64,000 nt of DNA from Paracoccaceae bacterium (GCA_020446815.1 JAGRDY010000002.1:48141-112140), one strand, 5' to 3'; shown: positions 35,123-43,753, counted from the first letter of the stretch. A program made the numbers and translations. The notes: generated by a model from the sequence alone, not told the origin.

Positions 35123-35273
35123 GAAACGCCAAAGCCGGTCCGCAATCATCGTGGGCGCGGTGCCGCCGCGATTGCTTTGCCGATTGCTAGGGGGATTTCA
35201 TCCGGGCCGATAATGGCTGCCGCATTGCGGCGGCCTTGCCGGTTTGTGCAAGCCGCGCAGGCGCGCCCCGGGT

Positions 35274-36242
35274 TCAGAAATCGACCTGGATCGCCGCGCC
35301 CTTCCTGACTGCGATATCGACCACCGATTGCGCCACCGCCAGGTCTTGCAGGCCGACGCCGGTGCCATCGAAAAGCGTGATTTCATCCGCGGAAGTACGG
35401 CCTGGGTGGGCCCCGTTGATCACCGCACCGATCTGGTTTATGGCGCTTTCCGCGATCAGACCTTCGGCAATGGCGTGCTGGGCCTCGCCGATGCTGATCG
35501 ACTGGGCGATTTCATCGGTGAACACGGTCGCCCCGGCGACCAGAGCGGCATCAACCTCCTGCTTGCCCTTGGTGTCGGTGCCCATGCAGGCAAGATGGGT
35601 CCCAGGGCGGACATGTTCATGGGTCAGCGACGGCGAAAAAGCCGAGGTGATCGTGATGATCACATCCGCCTGTGCGCCAAGCTCCGGCAGGCTGACCGCC
35701 TCGAAGGGCAGGCCGAGTTCAGCCGCGGTTTCGGCAAGTTTAGGTAACATGTCGGGATGATAGTTCCAGCCGACAACCTTTTCGAACCGGCGCTGCTTGA
35801 CGGCGGCGCGCAACTGGAAATGCGACTGATGGCCAGCCCCGACCATGCCCAGAACCCTCGCATCCTCACGCGCCAGATGCTTGATCGACACCGATGATGC
35901 CGCCGCGGTCCGGAGTGCCGTCAGCAGGTTGCCTCCGACCATCGCGGCCATCTTGCCGGTATCCGGGTCGAACAGGAAAACCGTCGACTGGTGATTGATC
36001 AGGTTGCGGCGCTCCAGGTTATGCGGCCAGTAGCCGCCCGCCTTCAACCCCAGCGCCATACCGGAACGGTCAAAACCGCCTTTGAAGCCATATAGCGCGT
36101 CTTCATGGCCGATCGCCTCGCGGATCACCGGGAAATTATAGGCATCTTTACGAGCCATCGCGGCAAATACCGCCTCCACCGCTTCGAAACTGGCTTCCGC
36201 GCTGATCAGATCGGCAATCGCCGCCTCTGGAACGATCCACAT
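35274..36242 (-). CDS. bhcD: Iminosuccinate reductase of the beta-hydroxyaspartate cycle
   Basis: 322-residue member of the ornithine cyclodeaminase/mu-crystallin family. In the beta-hydroxyaspartate cycle, BhcD reduces iminosuccinate to L-aspartate, regenerating the amino donor. The Rossmann motif is VLGMVGAGHQS; the catalytic region is LKAGGYWPHN. By sequence alone it would be called ornithine cyclodeaminase family; the specific call comes from its place as the last gene of bhcABCD. It is 114 bases behind bhcC, with a stable hairpin in the gap. It converges with the lysR gene. Confidence 0.9.
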   Translation of the reverse strand: MWIVPEAAIADLISAEASFEAVEAVFAAMARKDAYNFPVIREAIGHEDALYGFKGGFDRSGMALGLKAGGYWPHNLERRNLINHQSTVFLFDPDTGKMAAMVGGNLLTALRTAAASSVSIKHLAREDARVLGMVGAGHQSHFQLRAAVKQRRFEKVVGWNYHPDMLPKLAETAAELGLPFEAVSLPELGAQADVIITITSAFSPSLTHEHVRPGTHLACMGTDTKGKQEVDAALVAGATVFTDEIAQSISIGEAQHAIAEGLIAESAINQIGAVINGAHPGRTSADEITLFDGTGVGLQDLAVAQSVVDIAVRKGAAIQVDF

Positions 36243-36305
36243 GACATCTCTCCTCGCCCGTTGATGCCGCCCAGCCGGGCTTCTTTACCTTGAAATTAAT
36301 ATTGG

Positions 36306-36331
36306 CGTCCGGGGAACGGCGCCCCCGGACG
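36306..36331 (-). promoter_or_regulatory. Intercistronic hairpin between bhcC and bhcD
   Basis: CGTCCGGGG (36306-36314) pairs perfectly with CCCCGGACG (36323-36331), a nine-bp stem with an eight-base loop. No T-run follows on the minus strand, so it may stabilise the bhcABC message or reduce read-through into bhcD instead of stopping it. Confidence 0.5.
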
Positions 36332-36356
36332 ATCGGGTCGCATCGGTGCTTCGCGA

Positions 36357-37520
36357 TCAATAGGCCTTGCCGCGCGCCGAAACCGGCCAGACGGTTTCCA
36401 CCTTGCCGCCGCGCACACCCACATACCAGTCGTGCACGTTGCAGGTCGGGTCACAATGCCCCGGCACCAGACGCAGCTTTTCATTGACTTTCAGCGCGCC
36501 TTTCGGGTCGGCAACCACACCATGCTCATCCGAGCATTTCAGATATTCGACATCGTCGCGGCCATAGACCTTGGGCAGGCCGCTGTCGACCGATTGCGCT
36601 TTGAGCCCGGCATCGACAATCGCCTTGTCAGCTTTCGAATGGCTCATGACCGTGGTCAGGATGAACAGGGCGTTTTCCCACTCGCCCTGGTCGATGCGCT
36701 TGCCTTCCTTGTCGAGGATGCGGCCATAGTCCACGTCCATGAAGGCATAGGAACCGCACTGAAGCTCGTTATAAACATTCGAGCCACTTTCGAAGTAATA
36801 CGAACCGGTGCCGCCACCGCCGACGATATCACACTCGAGGCCATTGCTTTTCAGGCCCTGCACAGCGTCGGCCACCTGGGCGATCGCCACGTCAAGCTTG
36901 GCCTTGCGGTCGGCATAAAGATCGAGGTGCTGCATCGCACCCTGATAAGCCTGGATACCGGCGAATTTCAGGTTCGGCGCCGCATCGATCAGCTTGGCGA
37001 TATTGACCACGTCCTGGGTCGTGCTGACACCGCAACGACCGGCGCCGCAATCGATCTCGACCAGGACTTCGAGCTTTGTGCCATGCTTGATGGCGGCGTC
37101 CGACAAGGCCTTGACGTTTTCGGGGTCATCGACACAGACCAGAATTCGCGACCCCAGTTTGGGCAAACGCGCCAGACGGTCGATCTTGGCGGGATCGGTC
37201 ACCTGATTGGAAACCATCACGTCCTTGATCCCGCCGCGCACGAACACCTCGGCCTCGGAAACCTTCTGGCAGCAGACGCCACAGGCCGCCCCCAGCCTTT
37301 CCTGAAGCCTCAGCACATCGACAGATTTGTGCATCTTTCCATGGGCGCGGTGGCGCATTCCATGCGCCTTGGCATAATCCCCCATCTTCTTGATATTGCG
37401 CTCCAGCGCATCGAGATCCAGCACCAGGCAAGGTGTCTGAATGTCCTTCTCGTCCATGCCGGGAACGGCAGGAACGTCATAGCCCACCTCGAGTTTGGAG
37501 AAATCGGTTTGTACGTTCAT
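36357..37520 (-). CDS. bhcC: Beta-hydroxyaspartate aldolase
   Basis: 387-residue PLP enzyme of the D-threonine aldolase/alanine racemase-fold family. BhcC condenses glyoxylate and glycine to (2R,3S)-beta-hydroxyaspartate, the entry step of the cycle. The N-terminal barrel carries the PLP lysine in HRAHGKMHKS and the phosphate-binding part near CDIVGGGGTGSYYFE. The metal-binding end is LRLVPGHCDPTCN. Gene order bhcA-B-C-D and the divergent IclR regulator make the assignment firm compared with a generic D-threonine aldolase. Confidence 0.93.
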   Translation of the reverse strand: MNVQTDFSKLEVGYDVPAVPGMDEKDIQTPCLVLDLDALERNIKKMGDYAKAHGMRHRAHGKMHKSVDVLRLQERLGAACGVCCQKVSEAEVFVRGGIKDVMVSNQVTDPAKIDRLARLPKLGSRILVCVDDPENVKALSDAAIKHGTKLEVLVEIDCGAGRCGVSTTQDVVNIAKLIDAAPNLKFAGIQAYQGAMQHLDLYADRKAKLDVAIAQVADAVQGLKSNGLECDIVGGGGTGSYYFESGSNVYNELQCGSYAFMDVDYGRILDKEGKRIDQGEWENALFILTTVMSHSKADKAIVDAGLKAQSVDSGLPKVYGRDDVEYLKCSDEHGVVADPKGALKVNEKLRLVPGHCDPTCNVHDWYVGVRGGKVETVWPVSARGKAY

Positions 37521-37536
37521 CTTCTCAGACTCCCAA

Positions 37537-38490
37537 TCAGTTTTTCATCCAGGGCAGCTTATCGAGATCGACATTGCCGCCAGTTACGATGACGCCGACG
37601 CGTTTGCCCGCGAAAACGTCCTTGTTCTTGAGGATAGTCGCCAGCGGCACGGCACTTGACGGCTCCATGACGATCTTCATGCGCGCCCAGATCAGCCGCA
37701 TTGCGTCGATGATCTCCTGCTCGGATGCGGTCAGGATATCGGTCACATGGTTGGATACGAAATGCCAGGTCAACTCCTTGAGCGGCACCTTGAGCCCGTC
37801 GGCAACGGTGACCGGCGCGTCGTCGGCGATGATGTGCCCGGCCCTGAAACTGCGACAGGCGTCATCGGCCTGTTCCGGTTCGGCTGCAAAGATTTTCACC
37901 TGTGGCGCCAGATTGGACAGCGTCAGACAAGTGCCTGAAATCATGCCGCCGCCGCCGATCGGCGCCACTACCGCATCCAGCCCATCCACTTGTTCGTTGA
38001 GTTCGCGCGAACAGGTTGCCTGACCGGCAATCACCCGGTGATCGTTATAGGGATGGACGAAATCCGCTCCTGTCGCTTCCTGAACCTTGGCAAAGACCGC
38101 TTCGCGCGATGTGGTCGAGGGTTCGCATTCGGTGATCTTGCCGCCATAGCCGGTCACGGCGTCCTTCTTGGCCTGTGGCGCGGTGTGCGGCATGACGACA
38201 TGGCAGGGAATGCCACGCCGCCCGGCGGCATAGCTGAGGCTGAGCGCATGGTTGCCAGAACTATGCGTGCAGACACCGTTTTTGGCCTGCTCGTCAGTCA
38301 GGCCGAAGACCGCGTTCGATGCGCCGCGCACCTTGAAGGCGGCGGCCTTCTGAAAGTTTTCGCACTTGAAGAATAGCTCCGCCCCGGTCAATGCGTTCAG
38401 AAAAGACGAGGTCAAAACCGGGGTGCGGTGGACATGGGGCTTGATGCGTTCATGCGCGACCAGCATGTCGGCAAGGGTGGGGATATACAT
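37537..38490 (-). CDS. bhcB: Beta-hydroxyaspartate dehydratase
   Basis: 317-residue fold-type II PLP enzyme of the threonine/serine dehydratase family. BhcB removes water from beta-hydroxyaspartate to give iminosuccinate. The PLP lysine lies in NFQKAAAFKVRGASNAV and the phosphate-binding loop is the Gly-rich PIGGGGMISG. The start at 38490 (MYIPTL) is preferred because AGGAG stands nine bases upstream; the in-frame ATG at 38499 directly abuts that site. A long upstream extension of the frame runs into bhcA and is not coding. It is 17 bases behind bhcA. Confidence 0.92.
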   Translation of the reverse strand: MYIPTLADMLVAHERIKPHVHRTPVLTSSFLNALTGAELFFKCENFQKAAAFKVRGASNAVFGLTDEQAKNGVCTHSSGNHALSLSYAAGRRGIPCHVVMPHTAPQAKKDAVTGYGGKITECEPSTTSREAVFAKVQEATGADFVHPYNDHRVIAGQATCSRELNEQVDGLDAVVAPIGGGGMISGTCLTLSNLAPQVKIFAAEPEQADDACRSFRAGHIIADDAPVTVADGLKVPLKELTWHFVSNHVTDILTASEQEIIDAMRLIWARMKIVMEPSSAVPLATILKNKDVFAGKRVGVIVTGGNVDLDKLPWMKN

Positions 38491-38507
38491 GGTTGGCATC
38501 TCCTGGC

Positions 38508-39695
38508 TCAGGCTGCGGCCTTGGCCGCAACCGCGTTGCCGCGATAATATTCCTGTGCTGCGGCAACGCCGGAGCCCAGTTTGATCTTCAGGCCAAGATC
38601 GGCCATCACCATTTCGGCCGTGGCCAGGCCCGAAAGCATCAGCACATCGGTCAAACTGCCGAGATGGCCGATGCGAAATACCTTGCCCGCAACTTCGCCC
38701 AGACCGACACCGAGCGCGACACCGTATTTGCTCGCGGCGTGGGTTACAATACTGGTGGCGTTGAATCCCTCGGGGGTGCGGACCGCGCTCACCGTGTCGG
38801 AATAGACATCGGGCGTTCTGGCGCAAAGCTCCAGCCCCCAGGCCCTGACAGCATGGCGCACGCCTTCGGCGATCCGGTGGTGGCGGGCGATGACATTGTC
38901 GATACCTTCGTCCAGGATCATCTGGCTGGACAGTTTCAACCCGTTCATCAGACCGACCGGCGGTGTGTAGGGAAAGGCGTTGCCGGCATAGCCCTTGACC
39001 ATATCGGCATTGTCAAAGAACGTCCTCGGCAGCGTCGCGGTGCCTGCCGCCTTCATCGCCTTGTCGGAAAAGCCCAGGATGGCAAGGCCGGCGGGCAACA
39101 TGAACCCTTTCTGGCTTCCCGTCACGGCAACATCGACGCCCCAGTCGTCGAAGCGAAAATCCATCGAGGCGATCGAACTCACACCATCGACGAAAAGAAG
39201 GGCGGGATGCCTGGCCGCATCGAGCGCGCGTCGTATCGCCGCAATGTCGGATTTGACGCCGGTGGCGGTTTCGTTATGTGTGGCCAGAACCGCCTTGATT
39301 TCATGATTCTTGTCGGCGGTCAGCGCCTCTTCGTACCGGTCAGCGGGCAGGCCTTCGCCCCAGGGCGTTTCGATTACCTGAACCTTCAGCCCGTGGCGCT
39401 GGCACATGTCGATCCAGCGGTGGCTGAACATGCCGTTGCGCGCCGCCAGCACCTTGTCGCCCGCCGACAGCGTATTGGTCAGCGCGGTTTCCCAGCCTCC
39501 GGTGCCGGTGGACGGATAGATGAAGACATGCGCGGATTCGGATTTGAGTATCTTGCGCACATTGTTGAGGCACGGATGCAGGATGTTCCCGAACACCGGG
39601 GAACGGTGGTCGATTGTTGGCATGTAACAGGCTTGACGAACCGCCTCGGGCATATTCGTCGGTCCGGGGATGAAAACGGGGTTCTGAAAGCTCAT
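38508..39695 (-). CDS. bhcA: Aspartate-glyoxylate aminotransferase
   Basis: 395-residue class V aminotransferase. BhcA transfers the amino group of aspartate to glyoxylate, giving glycine and oxaloacetate, the net product of the cycle. PLP-binding features are YPSTGTGGWETALTN, FVDGVSSIASMDF with the Asp that pairs the pyridine nitrogen, and the lysine in TGSQKGFMLPAG. The start at 39695 (MSFQNP) has AGGAG eight bases upstream. It is the first gene of the operon, divergent from bhcR across a 196-base AT-rich promoter region. By sequence alone it would be called a serine-glyoxylate aminotransferase type. Confidence 0.93.
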   Translation of the reverse strand: MSFQNPVFIPGPTNMPEAVRQACYMPTIDHRSPVFGNILHPCLNNVRKILKSESAHVFIYPSTGTGGWETALTNTLSAGDKVLAARNGMFSHRWIDMCQRHGLKVQVIETPWGEGLPADRYEEALTADKNHEIKAVLATHNETATGVKSDIAAIRRALDAARHPALLFVDGVSSIASMDFRFDDWGVDVAVTGSQKGFMLPAGLAILGFSDKAMKAAGTATLPRTFFDNADMVKGYAGNAFPYTPPVGLMNGLKLSSQMILDEGIDNVIARHHRIAEGVRHAVRAWGLELCARTPDVYSDTVSAVRTPEGFNATSIVTHAASKYGVALGVGLGEVAGKVFRIGHLGSLTDVLMLSGLATAEMVMADLGLKIKLGSGVAAAQEYYRGNAVAAKAAA

Positions 39696-39758
39696 GACAT
39701 ACACTCCTATAGCCATTTCATCCAGTTTAGCGGAAAGGGGGAGTGCTGTATATTTTTC

Positions 39759-39773
39759 TGAAAAACGTTTTCA
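39759..39773. promoter_or_regulatory. Candidate BhcR operator 1
   Basis: Perfect inverted repeat TGAAAA-ACG-TTTTCA in the bhcA-bhcR promoter region, 64 bases upstream of bhcA. IclR-type regulators bind short palindromes of this size. Confidence 0.5.
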
Positions 39774-39799
39774 AAGTCAGGGTAAATATGAAATAGTAT

Positions 39800-39814
39800 A
39801 TTGTTATCAACAAT
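39800..39814. promoter_or_regulatory. Candidate BhcR operator 2
   Basis: Perfect inverted repeat ATTGTT-ATC-AACAAT with the same six-three-six layout as the palindrome at 39759-39773. The centres are 41 bases apart, about four helical turns. Confidence 0.5.
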
Positions 39815-39891
39815 TTGAGTTTTTCACTGGCCAATGCACATTTTCATGAATATCGAAAAGGTGTTATGCGGCATCGCGCAAGGGGATTTAG

Positions 39892-40713
39892 ATGGAGACG
39901 AATCAACGCCGCCTCGGCCGACCGAAGGGAACCGGCAAAAATGCCACATCGGCAACTATCCAGTCCCTCGACCGGGCATTGGACGTGCTCGATGCGCTGG
40001 CGCGCGGCAATGGATTGACCTTGACCGACCTTGGCAGCGAGCTCGGCCAATCGCTTGCAACGCTGCACCGGGTGCTTGCCACGCTCGAGGCACGGCAAAT
40101 CGTCGAGGTGAACCCCCATACGCAGACCTGGCACGTTGGCGCCATGGCGTTCCGGCTCGGTTCGGCCTTTCTAAGGCGCAGCAGCGTCGCCGAGCGCAGC
40201 CGGCCGGCGATGCACGACCTCATGCAGGCGACCGGCGAAACCTCCAATCTGGGGATCGAGCGCAACGGAGAGGTCATGTTCGTCAGTCAGATCGAAACCC
40301 ATGAAACCATCCGCGCCTTCTTTCCGCCCGGAACCATGTCGCCGATGCATGCATCCGGTATCGGCAAGGCGCTTCTCAGTCGTTTTTCCGAACCCCAGCT
40401 TGACCGGTTCCTGCGCGACAGGCCGCTCGAGCAGTTCACCAGCAACACGATCATGTCACACACCGCACTTTTGGAAAGCCTTCGACAGATACGCGCGCGC
40501 GGATGGGCGTTCGATGACGAGGAAAAGACCTATGGGATGCGCTGCGTCGCCGCGCCGATCCTGGATATTTACGGCGAGGCCATCGCCGGTATTTCGGTAT
40601 CCGGCCCGACCCACCGGATGCATGAAAGCCAGATTGGCCACATCGGGCAATTGGTGCGCAAAGCCGCCCTGACCGTGTCGCGTGGTCTTGGCGCCCCGCA
40701 AACCGGCGGCTAA
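39892..40713 (+). CDS. bhcR: IclR family regulator of the bhc cluster
   Basis: 273-residue IclR-type regulator. The N-terminal HTH (about 22-85) contains GLTLTDLGSELGQSLATLHR, and the C-terminal effector domain has PMHASGIGKALLSRF and RGWAFDDEEKTYGMRCVAAP. In Paracoccus denitrificans BhcR binds the bhc promoter and responds to glyoxylate. The same divergent arrangement here supports the assignment. The first 15 residues are basic and may be a flexible tail. Confidence 0.92.
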   Translation: METNQRRLGRPKGTGKNATSATIQSLDRALDVLDALARGNGLTLTDLGSELGQSLATLHRVLATLEARQIVEVNPHTQTWHVGAMAFRLGSAFLRRSSVAERSRPAMHDLMQATGETSNLGIERNGEVMFVSQIETHETIRAFFPPGTMSPMHASGIGKALLSRFSEPQLDRFLRDRPLEQFTSNTIMSHTALLESLRQIRARGWAFDDEEKTYGMRCVAAPILDIYGEAIAGISVSGPTHRMHESQIGHIGQLVRKAALTVSRGLGAPQTGG

Positions 40714-40903
40714 ACGCACGCGGCCATGAAAGTGAGGCCGCCAATATGCCTCTGGCAAATATATATGCCATTGGCTGACGCTGCGATCAGACAGGCGACG
40801 ACGGAATTTCACATTTCCGCGAACCGGCTGCTGCCGCGTGTCGATTCTTGTCTGCACGCTCCCCATTCCACACCGTGACCCAAACCGCTATCGTGCCCGC
40901 ATC

Positions 40904-42157
40904 ATGCCCGCCCTGTGCCGCGATTGCCTTCATCCGTTTGAAACCGGCCCTCGCTGTCCGGCCTGCCGGTCGCCGCGCATTCTCGCTCACCCCGAGTTGT
41001 TCAGCCTCACCATCGCCCATATGGATTGCGATGCGTTCTATGCCAGCGTCGAAAAACGTGATGACCCGACACTCGCCGACAAGCCTGTCATCGTTGGCGG
41101 CACACACCGCGGCGTGGTGTCGACCTGTTGCTACCTTGCCCGCATCAAGGGTGTGAGATCGGCCATGCCGATGTTTCAGGCGCTCAAACTCTGCCCTGAA
41201 GCCGTGGTCATCAAACCCCGCGGGGCGCATTACGCGGCGGTTTCGCGCCAGATACGCGCCCTGATGGACGAACTTACCCCCGAGGTGGAGCCGCTGTCAC
41301 TTGACGAGGCGTTCCTCGATCTTGCCGGCACGGCCCGCCTTCACCACGCCCCGCCCGCCGTGATGCTGGCGCGCTTGCTGAAACGCATGGAACAGGAAAT
41401 CGGCCTGACCGGCTCGGTCGGCCTGTCGCATAACAAATTCCTCGCCAAGGTTGCCTCTGATCTTGACAAGCCGCGCGGCTTTTCGGTGATCGGCAAGGCC
41501 GAAACCGCCGCTTTTCTCAAAGGCAAACCCGTGCGGATGATCTGGGGCGTCGGGGCGGCCATGCAGGCCACGCTCGACGCGGCGGGCATTCGCAGTTTCG
41601 ATGATCTCGTCCGCTGGGACCGCAAGGACCTGCACCGGCGTTTCGGGCAGATGGGCGACAGGCTCTGGCATCTTGCACGGGGCGAGGATTTCCGCCGTGT
41701 CAACGCGCACGAACCGATGAAGTCGATCTCTGCCGAAATCACCTTTGATGCCGATACGGCCGATCGTGACTTGCTGGACGGCCATGTCTGGCGGCTGGCC
41801 GAACGTGTCACCGACCGGGCCAAGGCCAAGGGTCTGGCGGGGCGTACCGTGACATTGAAACTGAAGCGCGCCGACTTTTCCGCGATCACCCGCCGCCACA
41901 CGCTGCGCGAACCCACCCAGACCGCCGATCGGTTTTACCGTGAAGCCGCCGGCCTGCTCGCCCAGGTCGGCGGGCAGGATGCCTATCGGCTGATCGGGGT
42001 GGGGTTGTCGGATATCGTGCCCGCGACCGAGGCCGATCTGACCCCCGACCTGCTTGATCCCGGGGCGGTCAGGCGGGCGCGCGCCGAACAGGCCACCGAC
42101 GCGATCCGCAAACGGTTCGGGCCGGATGCGATCGTCAAGGGAAGGTCATTGAGATAA
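40904..42157 (+). CDS. dinB: DNA polymerase IV (DinB) with N-terminal zinc-ribbon-like extension
   Basis: Y-family translesion polymerase of about 417 residues. The catalytic motifs are intact: HMDCDAFYASVEKRDDP and LSLDEAFLDLAG. A helix-hairpin-helix follows (MIWGVGAAMQATLDAAGI), then the little-finger domain. Before the palm there is an extra 21-residue segment with two CxxC pairs (Cys5/Cys8 and Cys18/Cys21), like a small zinc ribbon. I start at ATG 40904, just before this segment; the frame extends to 40838. No LexA box is visible upstream, unlike imuA. Confidence 0.92.
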   Translation: MPALCRDCLHPFETGPRCPACRSPRILAHPELFSLTIAHMDCDAFYASVEKRDDPTLADKPVIVGGTHRGVVSTCCYLARIKGVRSAMPMFQALKLCPEAVVIKPRGAHYAAVSRQIRALMDELTPEVEPLSLDEAFLDLAGTARLHHAPPAVMLARLLKRMEQEIGLTGSVGLSHNKFLAKVASDLDKPRGFSVIGKAETAAFLKGKPVRMIWGVGAAMQATLDAAGIRSFDDLVRWDRKDLHRRFGQMGDRLWHLARGEDFRRVNAHEPMKSISAEITFDADTADRDLLDGHVWRLAERVTDRAKAKGLAGRTVTLKLKRADFSAITRRHTLREPTQTADRFYREAAGLLAQVGGQDAYRLIGVGLSDIVPATEADLTPDLLDPGAVRRARAEQATDAIRKRFGPDAIVKGRSLR

Positions 42158-42159
42158 GG

Positions 42160-42348
42160 TCAGAAATCGACCGCGATGCCTTTCTTTTCCCAATCGCCAT
42201 ACCGGGCCGGATCGAGCCCGTCGCGCCCGCCAAGTTCCGCCGGGCGCCTGACCGCATCCGCCGCCTTTCGCCGCGCTTCCGCCTCGGCCAGAGCGCGGCG
42301 GGCGGCGGGCGGCAGGTTGTCGGGGCCAGTGGTGCTGCTGTCGTGCAA
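42160..42348 (-). CDS. DUF1674 protein, SdhAF4-like succinate dehydrogenase assembly factor
   Basis: Small protein of 62 residues ending GGRDGLDPARYGDWEKKGIA, then VDF, the conserved C-terminal motif of DUF1674/SdhAF4, which helps flavinated SdhA join the succinate dehydrogenase complex. The start is a TTG at 42348 with AAGGAG eight bases upstream. An in-frame ATG at 42435 would overlap the divergent rsmB start and add a stretch without similarity. It converges with dinB. No sdh genes are nearby. Confidence 0.82.
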   Translation of the reverse strand: MHDSSTTGPDNLPPAARRALAEAEARRKAADAVRRPAELGGRDGLDPARYGDWEKKGIAVDF

Positions 42349-42422
42349 AGCTGACGCTCCTTGTGTCAATGAGACACCTGTTATACGCCCCGCGTGTCCA
42401 GAGGCAAGACAAGGGGAAACCC

Positions 42423-43703
42423 ATGGCCGAACCAACCAATGCCCGCGCGGCGGCGGCGGCGCTGATCCTTGGTGTGGCCGATAGCGGCATTCCGATCAGC
42501 GATCAGATCACCCGCGGGGCGCTGGCGGGGTTCGTGCCGCACGAAAAGGCGCGTGCGCAGCGGCTGGCCCTGGCGACACTGCGTAATCTGGGGCGCGCCG
42601 ATACCGTGCTGAAACCCTTTCTTCGCAAGCCCCCTCCACCCCTGGTGCGTGCCATTCTGCGCCTTGCAGTGGTGGAAATGATGGCCGAGGCTGCGGCTCC
42701 CCACGGTGTGGTCAACGCGGCCGTCGATCTGGTGCGCGCGGGCGGCGCGAAATCCGCGGGCTTTGCCGGAATGGTCAACGCGGTACTGCGCCGGGTGGCG
42801 GAAACACCGGCCCAACAATGGGCATCGCTGCCGCCCGAAACATTGCCCGGCTGGCTGCGCGGACGGCTGATGTCAGCCTGGGGAAAGGCGGCGGTTCAGG
42901 CGATGGAGGCGGCACATGCCGCCGGTGCCCCGCTTGATCTGACACCCCGCAGGGGCGATTCAGCCGGGCTCGCGGCGCACCTCGGCGGGGCGGCATTGCC
43001 GACCGGAAGCATCCGGCTGATCAATGCCGGGCAGGTGTCTGAGCTTTCCGGTTACGATGCCGGGGACTGGTGGGTTCAGGATGCCGGTGCTGCCCTGGCG
43101 GCGCGCGTGCTGGCGGCCAGACCGGGTGAACAGGTGCTCGACCTCTGCGCGGCACCCGGCGGGAAAACCCTGCAACTGGCAAGTGCCGGCACCGATGTCA
43201 CGGCGCTCGATCAGTCGGCGGCGCGCATGGCGCGGCTGCGCGAAAATCTCAAGCGCTGCCGGCTGACGGCAAGGACCGTCGTCGCCGATGCGCTGACATG
43301 GCAGACAGACCAGCGTTTCAACGCCATCCTGCTTGATGCGCCCTGCTCTGCCACCGGCACCATCCGCCGCCACCCCGATCTGCCCCATTGCCGCGATCCG
43401 GCGGCGCTGAAGGCGCTTGCCGCGCTGCAATCGGCATTGATCGACAAGGCACTTACCTTGCTGCAACCGGGCGGGCGTCTGGTATATTGCACCTGTTCGC
43501 TTTTGCCTGACGAAGGTGAAAGGCAGGTTTCCGCCGCTCTGGCGCGCCACGCCGGGCTTGCCGCCGATGCCGAATCCCTGCGTCTGCCCGGCGTCGAAGA
43601 CCATTGGATCAGCACGGAAAACGCGCTGCGGACACGTCCCGATCACTGGTCGGAAATCGGCGGGATCGACGGGTTCTTCATCGCCTGTCTGGGATTTGGC
43701 TGA
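42423..43703 (+). CDS. rsmB: 16S rRNA cytosine-C5 methyltransferase RsmB
   Basis: 426-residue RsmB/Fmu family SAM-dependent methyltransferase; E. coli RsmB methylates C967 of 16S rRNA. The N-terminal NusB-like RNA-binding domain (about 1-135) contains VEMMAEAAAPHGVVNAAVDL. The catalytic domain has the SAM motif LDLCAAPGGKTLQLA and both cysteines of the m5C mechanism, in LLDAPCSATGTIRRHPD and VYCTCSLLPDEGE. The start at 42423 has a purine-rich AAGGGGAAA upstream. Confidence 0.93.
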   Translation: MAEPTNARAAAAALILGVADSGIPISDQITRGALAGFVPHEKARAQRLALATLRNLGRADTVLKPFLRKPPPPLVRAILRLAVVEMMAEAAAPHGVVNAAVDLVRAGGAKSAGFAGMVNAVLRRVAETPAQQWASLPPETLPGWLRGRLMSAWGKAAVQAMEAAHAAGAPLDLTPRRGDSAGLAAHLGGAALPTGSIRLINAGQVSELSGYDAGDWWVQDAGAALAARVLAARPGEQVLDLCAAPGGKTLQLASAGTDVTALDQSAARMARLRENLKRCRLTARTVVADALTWQTDQRFNAILLDAPCSATGTIRRHPDLPHCRDPAALKALAALQSALIDKALTLLQPGGRLVYCTCSLLPDEGERQVSAALARHAGLAADAESLRLPGVEDHWISTENALRTRPDHWSEIGGIDGFFIACLGFG

Positions 43704-43753
43704 CAAATTGGCGGCATTTGCCGGTGACATGGCCGCAGGGTGCCGGTAATCTT

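Noticed and set aside
35123-35273. Copy of the 33-nt interspersed element near AAACGCCAAAG
   Set aside because: Only a short match to the element's end; the TTTGGCGATT half is missing.
37537-38826. Longer bhcB reading frame of 429 codons
   Set aside because: The first part lies antiparallel-free inside bhcA in another frame and is Arg/Cys-rich; the ribosome binding site points to 38490.
40715-40903. LexA box for dinB
   Set aside because: No GTTC-N7-GTTC or close variant found before the dinB start.
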